DNA of 64,000 bases, taken from assembly GCA_017654935.2 (NCBI GenBank), contig CM065710.1, positions 14,021,334-14,085,333 of the forward strand. Reading direction: 5' to 3'. This DNA is from Phymorhynchus buccinoides (Eukaryota; Mollusca; Gastropoda; Neogastropoda; Raphitomidae). The notes under the pieces were generated by a model, which saw nothing but the letters and a program-made list of their open reading frames with translations, was not told where the DNA came from and ran no database searches. Within the stretch, counting starts at the first letter, position 1. Each line of letters starts with the position of its first letter. The position numbers and the translations under genes are program-made. Positions 31,857 to 45,500 of the stretch are shown here, in pieces.

Positions 31857-34800
31857 AAACTTCAGACACTTTATTTTTTCCAAGGATAAGAATTTAGGCT
31901 GGGCCTAGAGAGAGAGAGAAGGAGAGAGAGGGGGAGAGAGAGAGAGAGAGAGGCGGGTGAGGGGGAGCTACAGGAGTTCTGGACGCCCCCCCCCCCCTCC
32001 CCGCCCCATTAAATAACAGAAAGAAAGTAAAAGAGGGAGAAATCCATCTACTTCTTCTTATGTGTTCCTATGCCAGACGGCCATAATGGGTGAGGTACGT
32101 ATGCATGTGTACCGGTTTTCAGTTTTCACTGGTCTCCCCGTTGCATTCAACCAAGGCATTCCAATTTCAGAGGAGCTGAAATGAGAAACATTATTTGGAA
32201 GATAAAAAAGGCAGGAGAATGGGCCAGTAAGGCAGAAACATAGTAGATGATAGTAAAAAGAGGAAAAAGTAGAGTAAAAGAGTTGTAGATAAAAAAAAAA
32301 GTTGCTAACATAGAACTTCCAGAAGGTGGGGTAACTACCTGTACTGAAAGATCATCCGGTATCCCCATGGGAGAATAATCCATGACCTTATGCCATTCCA
32401 TATTAGACTTTTAGCTTATCCCAGGAGGTGCCTTATTTCATTTTTTACATGCTATGAATTTCATACATCGCCCCAATCACATATTTTGCTGGTTTGGCTT
32501 TTCTTCATCTAAACTAGACTTTATCAGAGCAGATACCAGCTTCTGAGATAATCAGAATGGACAGCTTGAATGCAAGTTATCTTTCTCTCCACTCTCTTTC
32601 CTTCTCTCACTCCTTCCTCCCCCTTTCTCTCTACCCCCCCCCCCCTTTTCTCCTTTCTCTTTCTTTCTTTCTAAACACACACTAAATCTATCTAAAGTGC
32701 AATAGAGAAGGCAATTTTTGGAAACAGTCTGTCTACCTGTCTCTGTCTGTCTATCTATCTATCTATGTCTGTCTGTCTGTCTACCTTTTCTCTTTTCTTT
32801 CTCCCTCTCTCTCCTTTTTCATTCTTTCTTTTTGGTCCAGACAGAGAAAGGGATGAAAAGATATAAAAAGAAAGAAAGAACAGAAAATAAATAAGCAAAA
32901 AACTAAGTTGGGGAAGGGTGAAAGGTTGAAGGAGGGAGGGAAGAAACTGAAAAGAAACAAACAAACAAATAAAACGAAGAATGAAAAAGTGAAGAAGACA
33001 AAGAGAAATAAACAACTGGAGGCAATAATCACACGCACATGATCAGATCAATTTCTCTATCGTTTTACAATGATCGCTCTCTGGGCAGTTGGCCCGGTTC
33101 AGTAAATCATTGTTCATTGTTCTCTTATTTTTTTTAAAAAGTGTCATTTTCTTTTTCTTTCTTGTTTTATTTCATTCTTTTTCTTTTACTTTCCTTTTAT
33201 CAGTTCTTACAACTTTCACTCTTTTTTGTCCTTGATTTCTTTTTTTGTATTCTCTGTCTGTCTGTCTTTCTTTCTTTGTCTGTCTGTCTGTTTCCGTCTC
33301 TCTCTCTCTCTCTCTGCCCCTGTCTCTCCCTGTCTCTCCCTGTCTGTCAGATTTTACAGTCTAGCAGTAGGCTGGTAGATATTGTATGACAGGTAAGGGA
33401 ATCTGGAATGTCTTTGCCATCACTTCAGTAATCATAGTAGTGGTAGCCTGTTTAGCCAGGGTCAAAAGAATTTGGCCAGCTGGCACTGAGGGGAAGACCT
33501 TTACGGGAAAAGAGGCAGGAATGTTGGCTGTGGGCGGGGCTGACCGACCCTGGGTTTGAGACACCATGTTTCATACCGCTTTAACAGTGCTTCATTTTTG
33601 TGTGTGTGTTTCCTTTCAGATATTTGGAAAACAAAGATGTTCGATGTAATAACGACATGCGCTTGGGTCACCCTCACGACGGCGGATGGAATGTCTGCTT
33701 ATCTCCCCCTTTCTCTCTCCTTCGCCCCTGTGTGGTCATGTCTTTCGGGTATGTGTGTGTGTGTGTGTGTGTGTGTTTAACCCTTTCACCGCCAATGTCG
33801 CGTAATTTATGCACCACAATGGTTTAAAGACCCACCACGTCACGTGTCAAAATCATGGTTTTCACGTGTTTTCCCTCTTATAGCTGGTAAGAAATCTTAA
33901 GACATCTTCCAAGCATAAGAGGGAATGTGACACGTGACGTGGGGGGGGGGGGGGTCTTTGACACCCATGTCGCTAAATGGCATCAAATCAGGGTAACCGG
34001 CCTGTTATCCAAATACCCTATTTTCTTTCATAGGGCCTAATAATAATAATTGTACATTTATATAGCGCTTTACCTCAGATGAGCCCAAAGCGCTTTACAA
34101 TCAATGATTCATCAACAGACAACAAAAACAGCATTCAAGAGTGACACCAACCAGCAACAGCGCATATACAAAGCAAACTCTCTCTCTAACACACACACAC
34201 GCACACGCACACACATAAACACACACATTTATCGAAGCCAACTCGTTCATACCCCATTCGGTAAGCCACAGCAACCGAGCCGTTATACATGTCACAGAGG
34301 AATTCGCAATATTGCAGATAATTTTTTTTTCTCTACCCAGTTAAGTTTAATGGTATTTTTTGGCTGAAAAATGGCTGGCGGTGAAAGGGTTAATGGTATT
34401 ATTTTGCTATAAAAAATGGTTGGCGGTGAAAGGGTTAATGGTATTATTTTGCTATAAAAAATGGTTGGCGGTGAAAGGGTTAATGGTATTATTTTGCTAT
34501 AAAAAAATGGCTGGTGGCGAAAGGGTTAATGGTATTTTGCTATAAAAAATGGTTGGCGGTGAAAGGGTTATGGTATTATTTTGCTATGAAAAATGGCTGG
34601 TGGCGAAAGGGTTTAATGGTATTATGGTTGGCGTGAAAGGGTTAATGGTATCGCTTTATAAAAAATGGTTGGCGGTGAAAGGGTGTGGTGTTAATGGTAT
34701 TATTTTGCTGCTGGCGGTGAAAAAATGGCTGGCTGGTGAAAGGGTTAATGGTATTATTTTGCTATAAAACATGGCTGGCGGTGAAAGGGTTAATGGTATT

Positions 34801-37800
34801 ATTTTGCTATAAAAAATGGCTGGCGGTGAAAGGGTTAATGGTATTATTTTGCTATAAAAAAGAATGGCTGGCGGTGAAAGGGTTAATGGTATTATTTTGC
34901 TATAAAACATGGCTGGCGGCGGAAAGGGTTAATGGTATTATTTTGCTATAAAACATGGCTGGCGGTGAAAGGGTTAATGGTATTATTTTGCTATAAAAAA
35001 TGGCTGGCGGTGAAAGGGTTAAATGGTATTATTTTGCTATAAAAAATGGTTGGCGGCGAAAAGGGTTAATGGTATTATTTTGCTATAAAAAATGGCTGGC
35101 GGCGAAAGGGTTAATGGTATTTTTTTGCTATAAAAAATGGCTGGCGGTGAAAGGGTTAATGGTATTATTTTGCTATAAAAAATGGCTGGCGGCGAAAGGG
35201 TTAATGGTATTATTTTGCTATAAAAAATGGCTGGCGGTGAAAGGGTTAATGGTATTATTTTGCTATAAAAAATGGCTGGTGGCGAAAGGGTTAATGGTAT
35301 TATTTTGCTATAAAACATGGCTGGCGGTGAAAGGGTTAATGGTATTTATTTTGCTATAAAAAATGGCTGGCGGTGAAAGGGTTAATGGTATTATTTTGCT
35401 ATAAAACATGGCTGGCGGTGAAAGGGTTAATGGTATATTTTTGCTATAAAAAATGGCTGGCGGTGAAAGGGTTAATGGTATTATTTTGCTATAAAAAATG
35501 GCTGGCGGTGAAAGGGTTAATGGTATTATTTTGCTATAAAAAATGGCTGGCGGTGAAAGGGTTAATGGTATTATTTTGCTATAAAAAAAAAAATGGCTGG
35601 CGGCGAAAGGGTTAATGGTATTATTTTGCTATAAAAAATGGCTGGCGGTGAAAGGGTTAATGGTATTATTTTTGGCTATAAAAAATGGCTGGCGGGTGAA
35701 AGGGTTAATGGTATTATTTTTGCTATAAAAAATGGCTGGCGGTGAAAGGGTTAATGGTATTATTTTGCTATAAAACATGGCTGGCGGTGAAAGGGTTAAT
35801 GGTATTATTTTGCTATAAAAAAATGGCTGGCGGTGAAAGGGTTAATGGTATTATTTTGCTATAAAAAATGGTTGGCGGCGAAAAGGGTTAATGGTATTAT
35901 TTTGCTATAAAAAATGGCTGGCGGTGAAAGGGTTAATGGTATTATTTTGCTATAAAAAATGGTTGGCGGTGAAAGGGTTAATGGTATTATTTTTGCTATA
36001 AAAAAATGGTTGGCGGTGAAAGGGTTAATGGTATTATTTTGCTATGAAAAATGGTTGGCGGTGAAAGGGTTAATGGTATTATTTTGCTATGAAAAATGGC
36101 TGGCGGCGGAAAGGGTTAATGGTATTATTTTGCTATGAAAAATGGTTGGCGGTGAAAGGGTTAAAATATCTGTCTTGGGGTGAGAGGAGGAGGGGGGGGG
36201 GGGCGGGAGAAGAAAAGGGTGTGTGCATGGTGTGTGTGTGCGCATGTTTATTTCCGTTTGTGCGCGAGGAAGGTCTGTATGTTAGAGGCAACCATGTTTT
36301 TACGAGTGGGTCGGAGTGTGCATGTGTTAATTTTGTGTGTGTGAATCACTGAATCTGAATGTGTACTCTTTGAACGTCATTGATGCTATGTTTTGTTTCA
36401 CTTTCCTTTGCTTCTCATTTTTAAGAAACCTTGTTTCAAAAGTACGGTGCAGTGTCTCTGTAATAATGTTATGCAGAGATACAGTTTTTTGGTGACACAT
36501 GGGTGCTACTCTTTCAGTTTTACACTGATTTCAGTATTTTTAATTTGACCAGAAGCTGAACTTCAGATTTTTTTTAATTCATCCCAGAAAGAAAATTTGA
36601 CCACAAGCGATTTGGGGCGGGTTTTGAACTTGGTTGTTCTATCTTGGAAGTTTACAAAGGCAATGTAATAATCCCCCCCCCCCCCTCAAATGGGGGAGTC
36701 TGCATTGCTACTAATTAGAAGTTGTAACTTATATTTAATCCATACTTTGTGACTTATATGCTGCCATCTTGTAGCATGTATATTTTTTCGTTTGTTTGTT
36801 TCCTCGCAGGATTGGAAGGGACTGGCAGTTTGATGACTCCCTGGCTAAAATTTACGGCTGTAAAGTGCTGGCCTATGACCCCAGGTACGTTTGTGTGATG
36901 AATATGCAAAAAACCCAACCAAACACACAAACAAACAAACAAAACAAAAAAGACTGTCGGCATGCCCACATGTATGCATGCATTTGTATTCATGCATGCA
37001 TTCTCTTAAGCATACGCACACATACTTCCTTTATTTATGCTGTAATTCATAGAAAACTACATAGCATTTATTTGACAAAAATAATACACATTTGCATCAA
37101 ACAAGGTTGAGCGCAAATCTTCTTCAATTATTTTCTGAAAATAATAGGGGAGGGCACTTCGTGAAAATTAGAGTTGTTTACCTCCATTACTCGGTCAAAT
37201 ACCATAGCAACAATGCAACAATGGCGTCGAAGCTTGAAACCGCAGGATGCCAGTCAAGTGCGCGGACAAGACGAATGGATAGGTTAAATTACATGACTTA
37301 GTAAATCCTACAAAAATACTTTATTATTGTTATTTTTAAACATAATCATAATCAATGATATAAACAAATCTATGAATGAAATAAAACATGATGACAACAG
37401 AACCTCTTTCCTGTATAGGGCCAAAATAGTTGTTTTTGTGTGTGTTGTTTTACAGGTGGGTGGGGAGGGGATTTGTAAACTTTATTTATTTAACCTCTTC
37501 ACTGCCCCGTCACGGATATTTCCGTCAACCTCCGGTCACCTATAAACTGCCCCGTCACGGAAATATCCGTCATAGGGTTATTCTAAGAGTTTCCCCTTTT
37601 TCTATCCAATACGCTTTACTCAGTATGTTGGAATGCATGTGAGAGTGTTCTCAAAGGACAGTATATTCAATCCCCATTCAGAAAAGCATAGGTTATATGC
37701 ACTTTTATTCAGAAAGCTTTGCGATAGACGCGGCAACCTAAAACAGCTTGGCAAATAGTTGCCCCGGAACCGGAACCGGGCTCGGCACTGAAGGGGTTAA

Positions 37801-39563
37801 TTGTTTTTTTTTAGCATCACAGAAATGAGCAGCAAGCGAAGCCCCCTGATTGAGTTCAAGCGGATCGGCATCGGCCCGCGAAACACGGTCAACACCGCCG
37901 GCTGGAAGATGAAAACTCTGGGCACGCTCATTAAAGAGGAGGGGCTGGAAGGGGTGAGTTTACGAGTTTTGTTATCCGTAATTGTTACTGGTTTGTTTCT
38001 CACTTTCCTGTCTTTTTTGTGTGTCTGCCTTTTCCCTTTGCTTTCTATCATCTACCATCTTTCTGACTTATTGGCCCATTTTTCTGCCTTAAAAAAAAAA
38101 TCTTCCAAATAACTTTTCTCCCTTGAGCTCCTCCGAAATCGGAATGTGTGGCTGTACGCAGCGGGGAGACCAGTGGAAACTGAAAATCTGACACATATGT
38201 ACCTTACCCATTGTGGCCATATGGTCTGGGAACGCAGAGGAGGAGGAGGAGGAGTATTGGTCTCTGTTTGTCTTTCTGTCTATGTGTTCTCGAAACGTAA
38301 TCAACTCTGCAGGATGGAAATGAAAACTCTTGGCACACTCATTAAAGAGGAGGGCCTGGAAGGAGTGAGTTGATGAAATTTCGTTTTCGTAATTATTATT
38401 TTTTTGTTTCTCACTGTTAGGGGTGTGAGGGGTGGGTAGGGGCGACATCAAACGAAAACATACAAATATCATCCACTGGCTTCCTGTCAAATTCCGCTGG
38501 CAGTTCAAGATGGCTACTCTCGCTTTTCGTCACTTTGACAAAACTCTTCCTCAGTACCTCTCTTCTTTCTCTGCACCTACCAAAGCTCTCGTACTCTTCG
38601 TTCTTCTTCCCAGAAACTTCTTAAAGTTCCTAAGCGGTCCTTGAAATCTTCGGGTGAGAGGGCGTTTAGTTTTGTTGCACCAAACGTTTGGAATTCTCTC
38701 CCTGACCATACCCGTAACCAGTCCACTCTTCCTTCCTTCAAGTCCCAACTAAAGACCCACTTCTTCAGGAAAGCTTTCTCTCTGCAAAGTCTATGATCCT
38801 TTCCCCACTCTTGTTTTCCAGCTCATTGAAGACGTTGAGTATGAGGTTAACGCGTGCACGTGTGTGTATGGGGTGGGGAGTAGGGGGGCAGGGGTGGGGA
38901 TGGGTGGGGGGATGGTGGGGGGAGTGGGGGGATGGTTGGGGTGGTGGTGTTGAAGGGAGGTGGGTGTTAGTGTGTTGTGTTATGATTATATGCAATGCAT
39001 TCTCTAATATGTATTCATTTTCATAGAGATGTATGGTGAGGATGTGTGGGCCAGTTTGTTAGAAATGTTTGTACGAATGGTGAGTGAAAAGCGCATTGAG
39101 TTGCTTTGCAAGATTATGCGCTATATATTATTATATTTCTGTGATTTGGTATTGATTTTTGTTTGTAGTTTTATCACAAAGACAATCGTTCCTTTCACCC
39201 GTACCCGCTGCCGCAGTTATGGAAATGGTTGAATGAGTGTGGGAGGAGAATAGTGTGGCTGCAGTGCGAATCGGTGAACGGAAACACCTTGGATTGAAAT
39301 TAATTCAAAGATTTTTTGAAATTTAAGTGTGTTAGGTTAGGTTAGGTTAGGTACATTATAGTACAGTCTCTGTGAAATTCGGGTTGCTCCCACCTGGAGA
39401 GCGCGTCACAGCCAGAACCCACTTTTTATTTTTTTATTTTTTTTTGACCTGCGATTTTTGTGTGTGACTGATGAGGAAGGAAGGGGAGGGGGGTAAATTT
39501 TGACCAAATGACAACTTTTTCGTTGCCACTGGGTTTAACGTGTGCTAAGTGCATGAGCACACG

Positions 39564-39594
<31 letters not shown>

Positions 39595-40918
39595 TCCATA
39601 ATCAGACCGCAAGGCCTAGTGCAAAGTGAGAGGAAAAATCCCTGTACCCAGGTTCGAACTCGGGTTTACTTGACACAAGCGAACGCGCTACCACTGTGCC
39701 ACTCTACACTATGTATGTGTGTGTGCGTGCGTGTGCCTCCTTGTGTCTTATTTTGCTTTTATTCTGATTTACTAACTTATAGTTTTATGTTTATGTGGAA
39801 AAAAAAAATTGTCTGTGAAAAATGTCTTATGCTGTTTTATGAATAGAAGTTTATGAATGACTTCTGTCTTATTATTCTTATGTTTGCGTTTTATGTTCAT
39901 ATGTTATGGTTATATGCATGTGAGATTAAAAAAAATTACGTTCTTGTAAAGACGATCAAAGTTGATTGATTGATTGATTGAAAGGTGCTATAAAAACACT
40001 ATATCCCTTATAAGAACCTCCCTCCAAAATGTGGTCTTATAAGGGAGGGGTCTTATGTGGTCTTATTAAGATTATCTCCCTTATAAGACCTCTCCCTCAT
40101 AAGACCCCTCCCTTATTGGCTACTGCAAAGAACACCTTTTGCAAGAGTGAATGCCCTTGGTGGGTGGGGGAAGATGTTTCAGTACTGACCAAACAAGGGG
40201 ATAACTCTCACCAATAACCCTATTTGAGGCCACTAAATGGCTGCCTTTCGCAAGAGTGAATGCCCTTGTCAGTACTGACCAGCAAGGGAATCACTCTCAC
40301 TGTCAAGGGCGTTAATTACCCTAGTTGCAGAGGCCTATAAGACCACATTTGGGATGATTTTTGAAGGTCTTGTAAGGGAGGGGTCTTTAGAAGGGAGGTA
40401 ATTTTAATACTTACAAAGAAGGGCAATGTCTCAGAGAAGTAGGTCTAATGTGGTTTTACCGGTCTTATAATGGGAAGTCTTATAAGGGAGGTTTCACTGT
40501 ACTACTGCTATTATTATCGTTTGTGTTTTATATGTTTCAGAGTGTCATCAACTACGTCAAGATCGACATCGAGTACTCCGAGTGGGAGGTGCTCAAGACG
40601 ATCTACCAGGAAGAATCCCTGCGCAACGTCCAACAGTTCGGCTTCGAGATGCACAGCCGAGAACTGTTCAAGGTCTCCAAAATCGACATGCCGACCGTCA
40701 AGAAGGATTTCGTCCACATGTACAACCTCCTGCGCCCTCTGGAGACAAGGTTCAACTTCAGGAAGTTCAATTATCGTCGCAACCCGTTCGGTGATTACAC
40801 GTCGAACGTTACGAGGAAGTCTGTGTCGTGCTGTTACGAGTTGCATTATCTGAACATGAATTTTGTGAACGATTCGGACGTGATTTTTCATCGTAAGGAT
40901 TCTAAGCTGTTCCACTGA
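29650..40918 (+). CDS. METTL24: METTL24-like methyltransferase, 3' five exons, right copy (5' incomplete)
   Basis: Joining 29650-29757, 33620-33748, 36810-36884, 37815-37953 and 40541-40918 gives about 276 codons ending in TGA. Exons b to e encode the same protein as the left copy; exon a lacks two codons (TTR in the left copy, G here). Domain content is as in the left copy: [46 protein letters not shown]. The same N-terminal region is missing. Because exon sequences are identical, this is more likely a second allele or a very recent duplicate than an old paralogue. The putative activity (SAM-dependent transfer) rests on family membership only. Confidence 0.82.
30391..30625. mobile_element. 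TTAA-flanked MITE, right-arm copy
   Basis: Mirror of 27122-27355, between CTTAAAGACCCACCAG and GGGTCAGTGTGTCTTTAAAG. Confidence 0.65.
33620..33748 (+). CDS. METTL24: Right copy, exon b
   Basis: 129 bases, identical in translation to the left copy, ending VVMSFG at GTATGT followed by (GT)n. A TTAA-MITE begins 29 bp past the donor. Confidence 0.88.
33777..34360. mobile_element. TTAA MITE body with nested MITE, right arm
   Basis: Starts TTAACCCTTTCACCGCCAAT. The nested AGAC...GTCT MITE lies at about 33828-33966. The (ATT)n retroposon-like tail is at 34040-34100. Confidence 0.7.
34361..36164. repeat. 45-bp satellite array, right arm
   Basis: Reverse complement of 21627-23395, about 39-40 units. 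A scrambled stretch at 34540-34740 has truncated units not matched in the left arm, which looks like sequence error. Confidence 0.95.
36810..36884 (+). CDS. METTL24: Right copy, exon c
   Basis: 75 bases, CTCGCAG acceptor, GTACGT donor, same protein as the left copy. Confidence 0.88.
37490..37800. mobile_element. TTAA MITE before exon d, right arm
   Basis: TTAACCTCTTCACTGCC to GGCACTGAAGGGGTTAA. Only TTGTTTTTTTTTAG separates it from exon d. Confidence 0.8.
37815..37953 (+). CDS. METTL24: Right copy, exon d
   Basis: 139 bases encoding [20 protein letters not shown] and on to EEGLEG, donor GTGAGT. Confidence 0.88.
38291..38364 (+). pseudogene. Fossil duplicate of exon d (right copy)
   Basis: Same frameshifted 74-bp remnant as at 19416-19489, including the intact GTGAGT donor. 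Its presence in both arms places the exon duplication before the arms separated. Confidence 0.85.
38432..39142 (+). mobile_element. LINE 3' fragment, right arm
   Basis: Same RT C-terminus as the left copy ([20 protein letters not shown]), but one missing base near 38568 shifts the frame after LPQYLSS. The tail ends with GCGCTATATATTATT. Confidence 0.85.
39362..39710 (-). mobile_element. tRNA-derived SINE, right arm
   Basis: Mirror of 18071-18420; the minus strand carries the A-box- and B-box-like motifs. Confidence 0.85.
40003..40503. mobile_element. TA-flanked MITE before exon e, right arm
   Basis: Ends GGAGGTTTCACTGTA 37 bp upstream of exon e. Mirror of 17280-17785. Confidence 0.65.
40541..40918 (+). 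CDS. METTL24: Right copy, exon e
   Basis: 378 bases, acceptor TATATGTTTCAG, stop TGA 40916-40918. Identical protein to the left copy. Beyond it the two arms begin to diverge markedly. Confidence 0.88.
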   Translation, partial: SVINYVKIDIEYSEWEVLKTIYQEESLRNVQQFGFEMHSRELFKVSKIDMPTVKKDFVHMYNLLRPLETRFNFRKFNYRRNPFGDYTSNVTRKSVSCCYELHYLNMNFVNDSDVIFHRKDSKLFH

Positions 40919-41019
40919 CGTAGGGTGATTTTGAATTTGTATCGTTTTGGTTTTTTTTTGGGTATGAAAAAGTTTCAGTTTTATCGGTAACAAGTCAGAA
41001 AGTTCAATTGGCACTGCTA

Positions 41020-41310
41020 GAGTTTTTGTGTGTGTGTGGTTGGTGTGGTGTGTGTGTGTGTGAGAGAGAGAGGGAGAGAGAATGAGAGAGAGAGAGTAAG
41101 AGAGAGAGAGAGAGAGGAGGTGTTGGTTAGGGGTGTTGAGGGAGAGTGTGTGTGTGTCTCTGTTTGTGTATGAGAGAGAGGTGTGTTGTGAGAATAGAGA
41201 GAGAGAGAGAGAGAGTGGAGAGGAGAGAGAGAGAGAGAGAAGGAGAGAGAGAGAGTTGTGTGTGTGTTTGTAGGTGGGAGAGAGTTTGTGTATTCTGTGT
41301 GTGTGTATGG

Positions 41311-41343
<33 letters not shown>

Positions 41344-42469
41344 TATGTGTGTGAGAGAGAGAGAGAGGGGAAAGAGAGAGAGCGAGAGTGTGTATGAGAG
41401 AGGAGAGAAGAGATTGAGAGTGTATGTTTGTATAGAGAGATAGAAAGGAGCAGAGGCTGTGTGGTGTGGTGGAGAGAGAGAGTGTGGTGTGTGCATGTGA
41501 TCAAAAAAAACCCAACACAACTGGCTGGAACGCTATCATACTTTTGACTGTGTGGTTTTTTCTCCCCCATTTATAGACTTAACAATTCCAAGTGTTTCTG
41601 GATGTGATGCTAAATGTCCCACAGATGGATGAACGTGGCTGTCTTAATGGCAATAAGATAGGAGTTACCCTTCAAATTACACACGCTTAGGAAAACCTCG
41701 AGCTTTTAGATTTAGAAAAATGCAAACTTAACACGTTGAAATTCCGTGTAGGGAGGTTTTTACTGTGTTTTTTAATCGAACAATTTTTTACATTATTGCA
41801 AATGCGGTTTTTTTAAAAAAAGAGAAAGATTTGGGATCGGCGCCACGGTTAGCCATTTTTTTAAAATTTTGTATTTTTAGTATTTTGGTATTTTCTAGTC
41901 GTATAGACCCGTCAATGTGAAATTTGGTTTGCTCCCGACCGGAGCGCGTTGCAAGTGATTGAAGCGTCACCGTTATTGCTGCTGTGTGAGGTCCACTCAT
42001 CAGCACAATACGGTGAAGGGGTCTCCGTTATGGAATATATCGCCTATGCATTTGAAACCTCCCTTATAGGACCTCCCATTATAAGACTCCTCCCACCTAA
42101 ACCTACTTCTCTGAGACATTTGCCCTTTCTTTGTAAGTTATTAAATTACCTCCCTTATATGAGACCCCTCCACTTATAGACCTCCCATTATAAGACTCCT
42201 TCACACATAGACCGACTTCTATAAGACATTGCCCTCTTTGTACGTTATTAGAAATTACCCTCCCTTATAAGGACCCCTCCCTTATAATACCTCCCTTATA
42301 AGACTCCCCTCCCACATAAGACCTCTTCGTCTGAGACATTGCCCTTCTTTGTAAGGTATTAAAAATTACCTCCCTTAGTAAGACCCCTCCGTATAAGACC
42401 CCATTTTGGATGATTTTTGACAATCGTTCTGATCGCTTCTTCGGGCCCACCCTCCGCCGCCCCCACACC

Positions 42470-42502
<33 letters not shown>

Positions 42503-45500
42503 ACCACCCCCCCCCCCCCCACCCCCCCCCCCCCCGCCCCCCCCCCCCCTTTTGGCTAAGACAGTGATTCAGGAACATAATTTTTGTTTATACCTGGTTT
42601 GTTTGTTCGTCCCGTCGTTCATGGCGAAAGCCGATACATGACGTTAAACTGAACAACTGATTTTTTGAAGGTCCTATAAGGGAGGGTCCACTGTAGTCCG
42701 TAAAATGTAGTATAAATTAAAAAAAAAAAATTCAGGAAAGTTTGGATGTAAAATTAGGGGATGCGCTTTTATAAGCACACCTTAAAGTGAGAAAACTACG
42801 GTATTGTGTATGGAAGTATAGCCGAATAGGCATATATACTTTCTGTTTTCTGTATTTGGTATTAGGTACTTTATAGTCACAGAGGCGTCTCTGTGAAATT
42901 CGGGTTGCTCCGACCTGGACCAGAGGCGCGCCACCCAATTTTTTTCTCTTTTTTGTTGGGCACAAGCCACAAACCTATAACTTCACTTTGTCGGTCGTCC
43001 AAAATTGCGCACATATTTGTAAAAGAGAAAAAATACTTTGCCATAAGTGACATTTCATTTGTCATATCTACAGTCCTTAGGTATGGAAGAATTGTTATAC
43101 TGAACAGAGCCATAATCTTCATTTTAAGGCGTACAAATTAATAAACATACGTATAGACAGACACTGCAACAGACACGACGATAAGCGGTGCTTCTTTCGA
43201 TGAGTCTAAGTAGATAATAGTTTAAATGTTTTCAAAAGATGTAAAAGTTACGAAATGGTGCAGCAGATAACATTCTGTTTTACAGATTTAATTATTGAAG
43301 AAGCCAGGGGAAAGGCGACTCAGTGTATGAATGATTGGAGTTTGGTAAAATAGACCCGCTGGCCACAACATTGCGAATCCGGCTTGCTTGCATGCGATTT
43401 TGTGTGTGACTGATGAGGAAGTAAAGCGGTTGGGTAAATGTTGACCAAATGACAACTTTTTTCGTTTTATAAAATAAGTCTCTGATTTTGTTTTTTATCA
43501 GGGTATGTTGGTGATTTTGGATAGTGTGGAAATAATTATATGAGAGTGATAAGTATTTGTGACTCGGCACCACGCAAAGGGACATTAAGTTGTCAAACTG
43601 ACCATTCTGAGACAGTAATACATTTGGAAGACCTCAGACAATCTCTTTCTAATGATGCAAGAACCATTGTTTTATCTTTTACGTTTCTTGCCAATTTATG
43701 ACATTTAAAAGTTAGTATGGTGAGCGTCGGGCCATGTTGAGAAGAAAACAGTCTAAAGTCAGGCCTAGCTGAAGAAAATGCTTTGACCTACTCGTTTTGT
43801 GTTAGAGAACCAAAACATACCATAACTCAAAATTGACAAAAAATGAGATTTTTTGACTTTTAAATCCTGTTAGAGAATCTAGGCGCCAGCGACTTAATGT
43901 CCCCTTTCGTGGTGCTGGGTCCATTTAATTATTGAGTTGAATATCCAAATCATGAACAATCATTGTCATCCTCCTTTTTTATCATTATGGATTTTTATTT
44001 TGAGATAATAAGAGCGGGAAAAAGCTGCCTAAATGTTTTTAAAAAAACAGTTGTTATGTAATTTGTTTTTATTCTTTTATTAATATTTGTATTTTTACAC
44101 GGTGGAGAACCAGTTTCCATGTGGCGTTGTACAATGCCACTGGACATAACGAAACATGAACTTTTGACTTATACATTTTGAGCTGACCATGTCTAAATTA
44201 GTAAAATACGCAAACCATGGCACAGCATTTTTTAACATTCCTAACTTATTTATTGTTTTTTTTTAATATGAACATGCTATATTATAATTGCTGTTTATTA
44301 CGAATAGAAATTTTATATTGTTTACAAACCTGGCCAAAGAAGTCTTGAGATTCCTACATTATATTGTTTTCTTGTATTTTATGTTCCATAAAAATGCAAA
44401 GTATTTTGTACCAGATGATGTAAAATCTTTTTTTATTTGATTTGATTTTGTAAATTATCCATATACAAGTATTTTGTATTCCAGTTTTTTATCTTGTTTT
44501 CTTGCAAATGTATGCGTGAATAATTATTTGAAATGCTCTGTTTTATTTGTTGCACTTTTTTTTTTAGCTTTTGTTTTCGTGAATTTACGCCTTGTATCAT
44601 GCTGACGTGAAAAAATAGTTGCTAATTACAACAGCTGTACTGTTTTCTTTTACGTTTATATTTAACCGACTCTGAACATATATAACTTTTCTGGAATGAA
44701 CTATCGTCGGTGAATTGAAAAGGCCTCGTATCTCAATTTTTGGTAGTTTTGAGAAAAATTTAAAAACATTTTAAATTAACCGCGTTGACCACAATTGATT
44801 TAACCTTTCACGCCGATTCCATTTTTCACTAAACTTTCCATTAAGCTTACCTGGGTAGAGAAATTATGTGTGCAATATTTGGGATTCTTCTGTGACGTGC
44901 ATAAAATAGGGCCTATCATTACCTCCCAAAATGAAGAACATAAGTCACTGGATACCAAGACCCTCATTTGATGCCTTTAAGTGAATGGTGTTAAATCATT
45001 GTGTTGTCCAAGTGCGACATGGCGATAGAAAGGGTTTTTTTTTTTTTTAACTATGATGAATATGTTGTTCAAGACGTGCGAGTTGCGTCCTGCATTCGTA
45101 AAATTATTTTAAGAATTTTTTTTTTTTAGACTATGTAAAGAACGAAGTACAAGATGTTTGTCCTTAACTAGATCTGAATTTGGGCTTGCGATTGTTTTGT
45201 CATTTTCACAACCCCATTTACCCGTAGAAAGTCGTTTAATATACAAGCTGTTTGGTGGAAGGTGCGGGACAATTAGAGAGCTGACTGTGTATCTAACTAA
45301 AAAATCAAAAAATCGCGATTTTTTTTTTTTTTTTTTGAACTTCACCGACGATATAGTCATTTTCAGACCAAGTTTAATATATATATATAGTATATAACTT
45401 GTCGGAATAATATATCGTCGGTGAAAATTCAAGTGTCCTGAGGAATTTTCATGCCTTCACACAGTGTGCTGACGGCATACCGAGATATGGTGCAACGGAG

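Noticed and set aside
39465..39500. Second hammerhead core (ACTGATGAGG in the SINE)
   Set aside because: No GAAA after a stem II and no pairing flanks.
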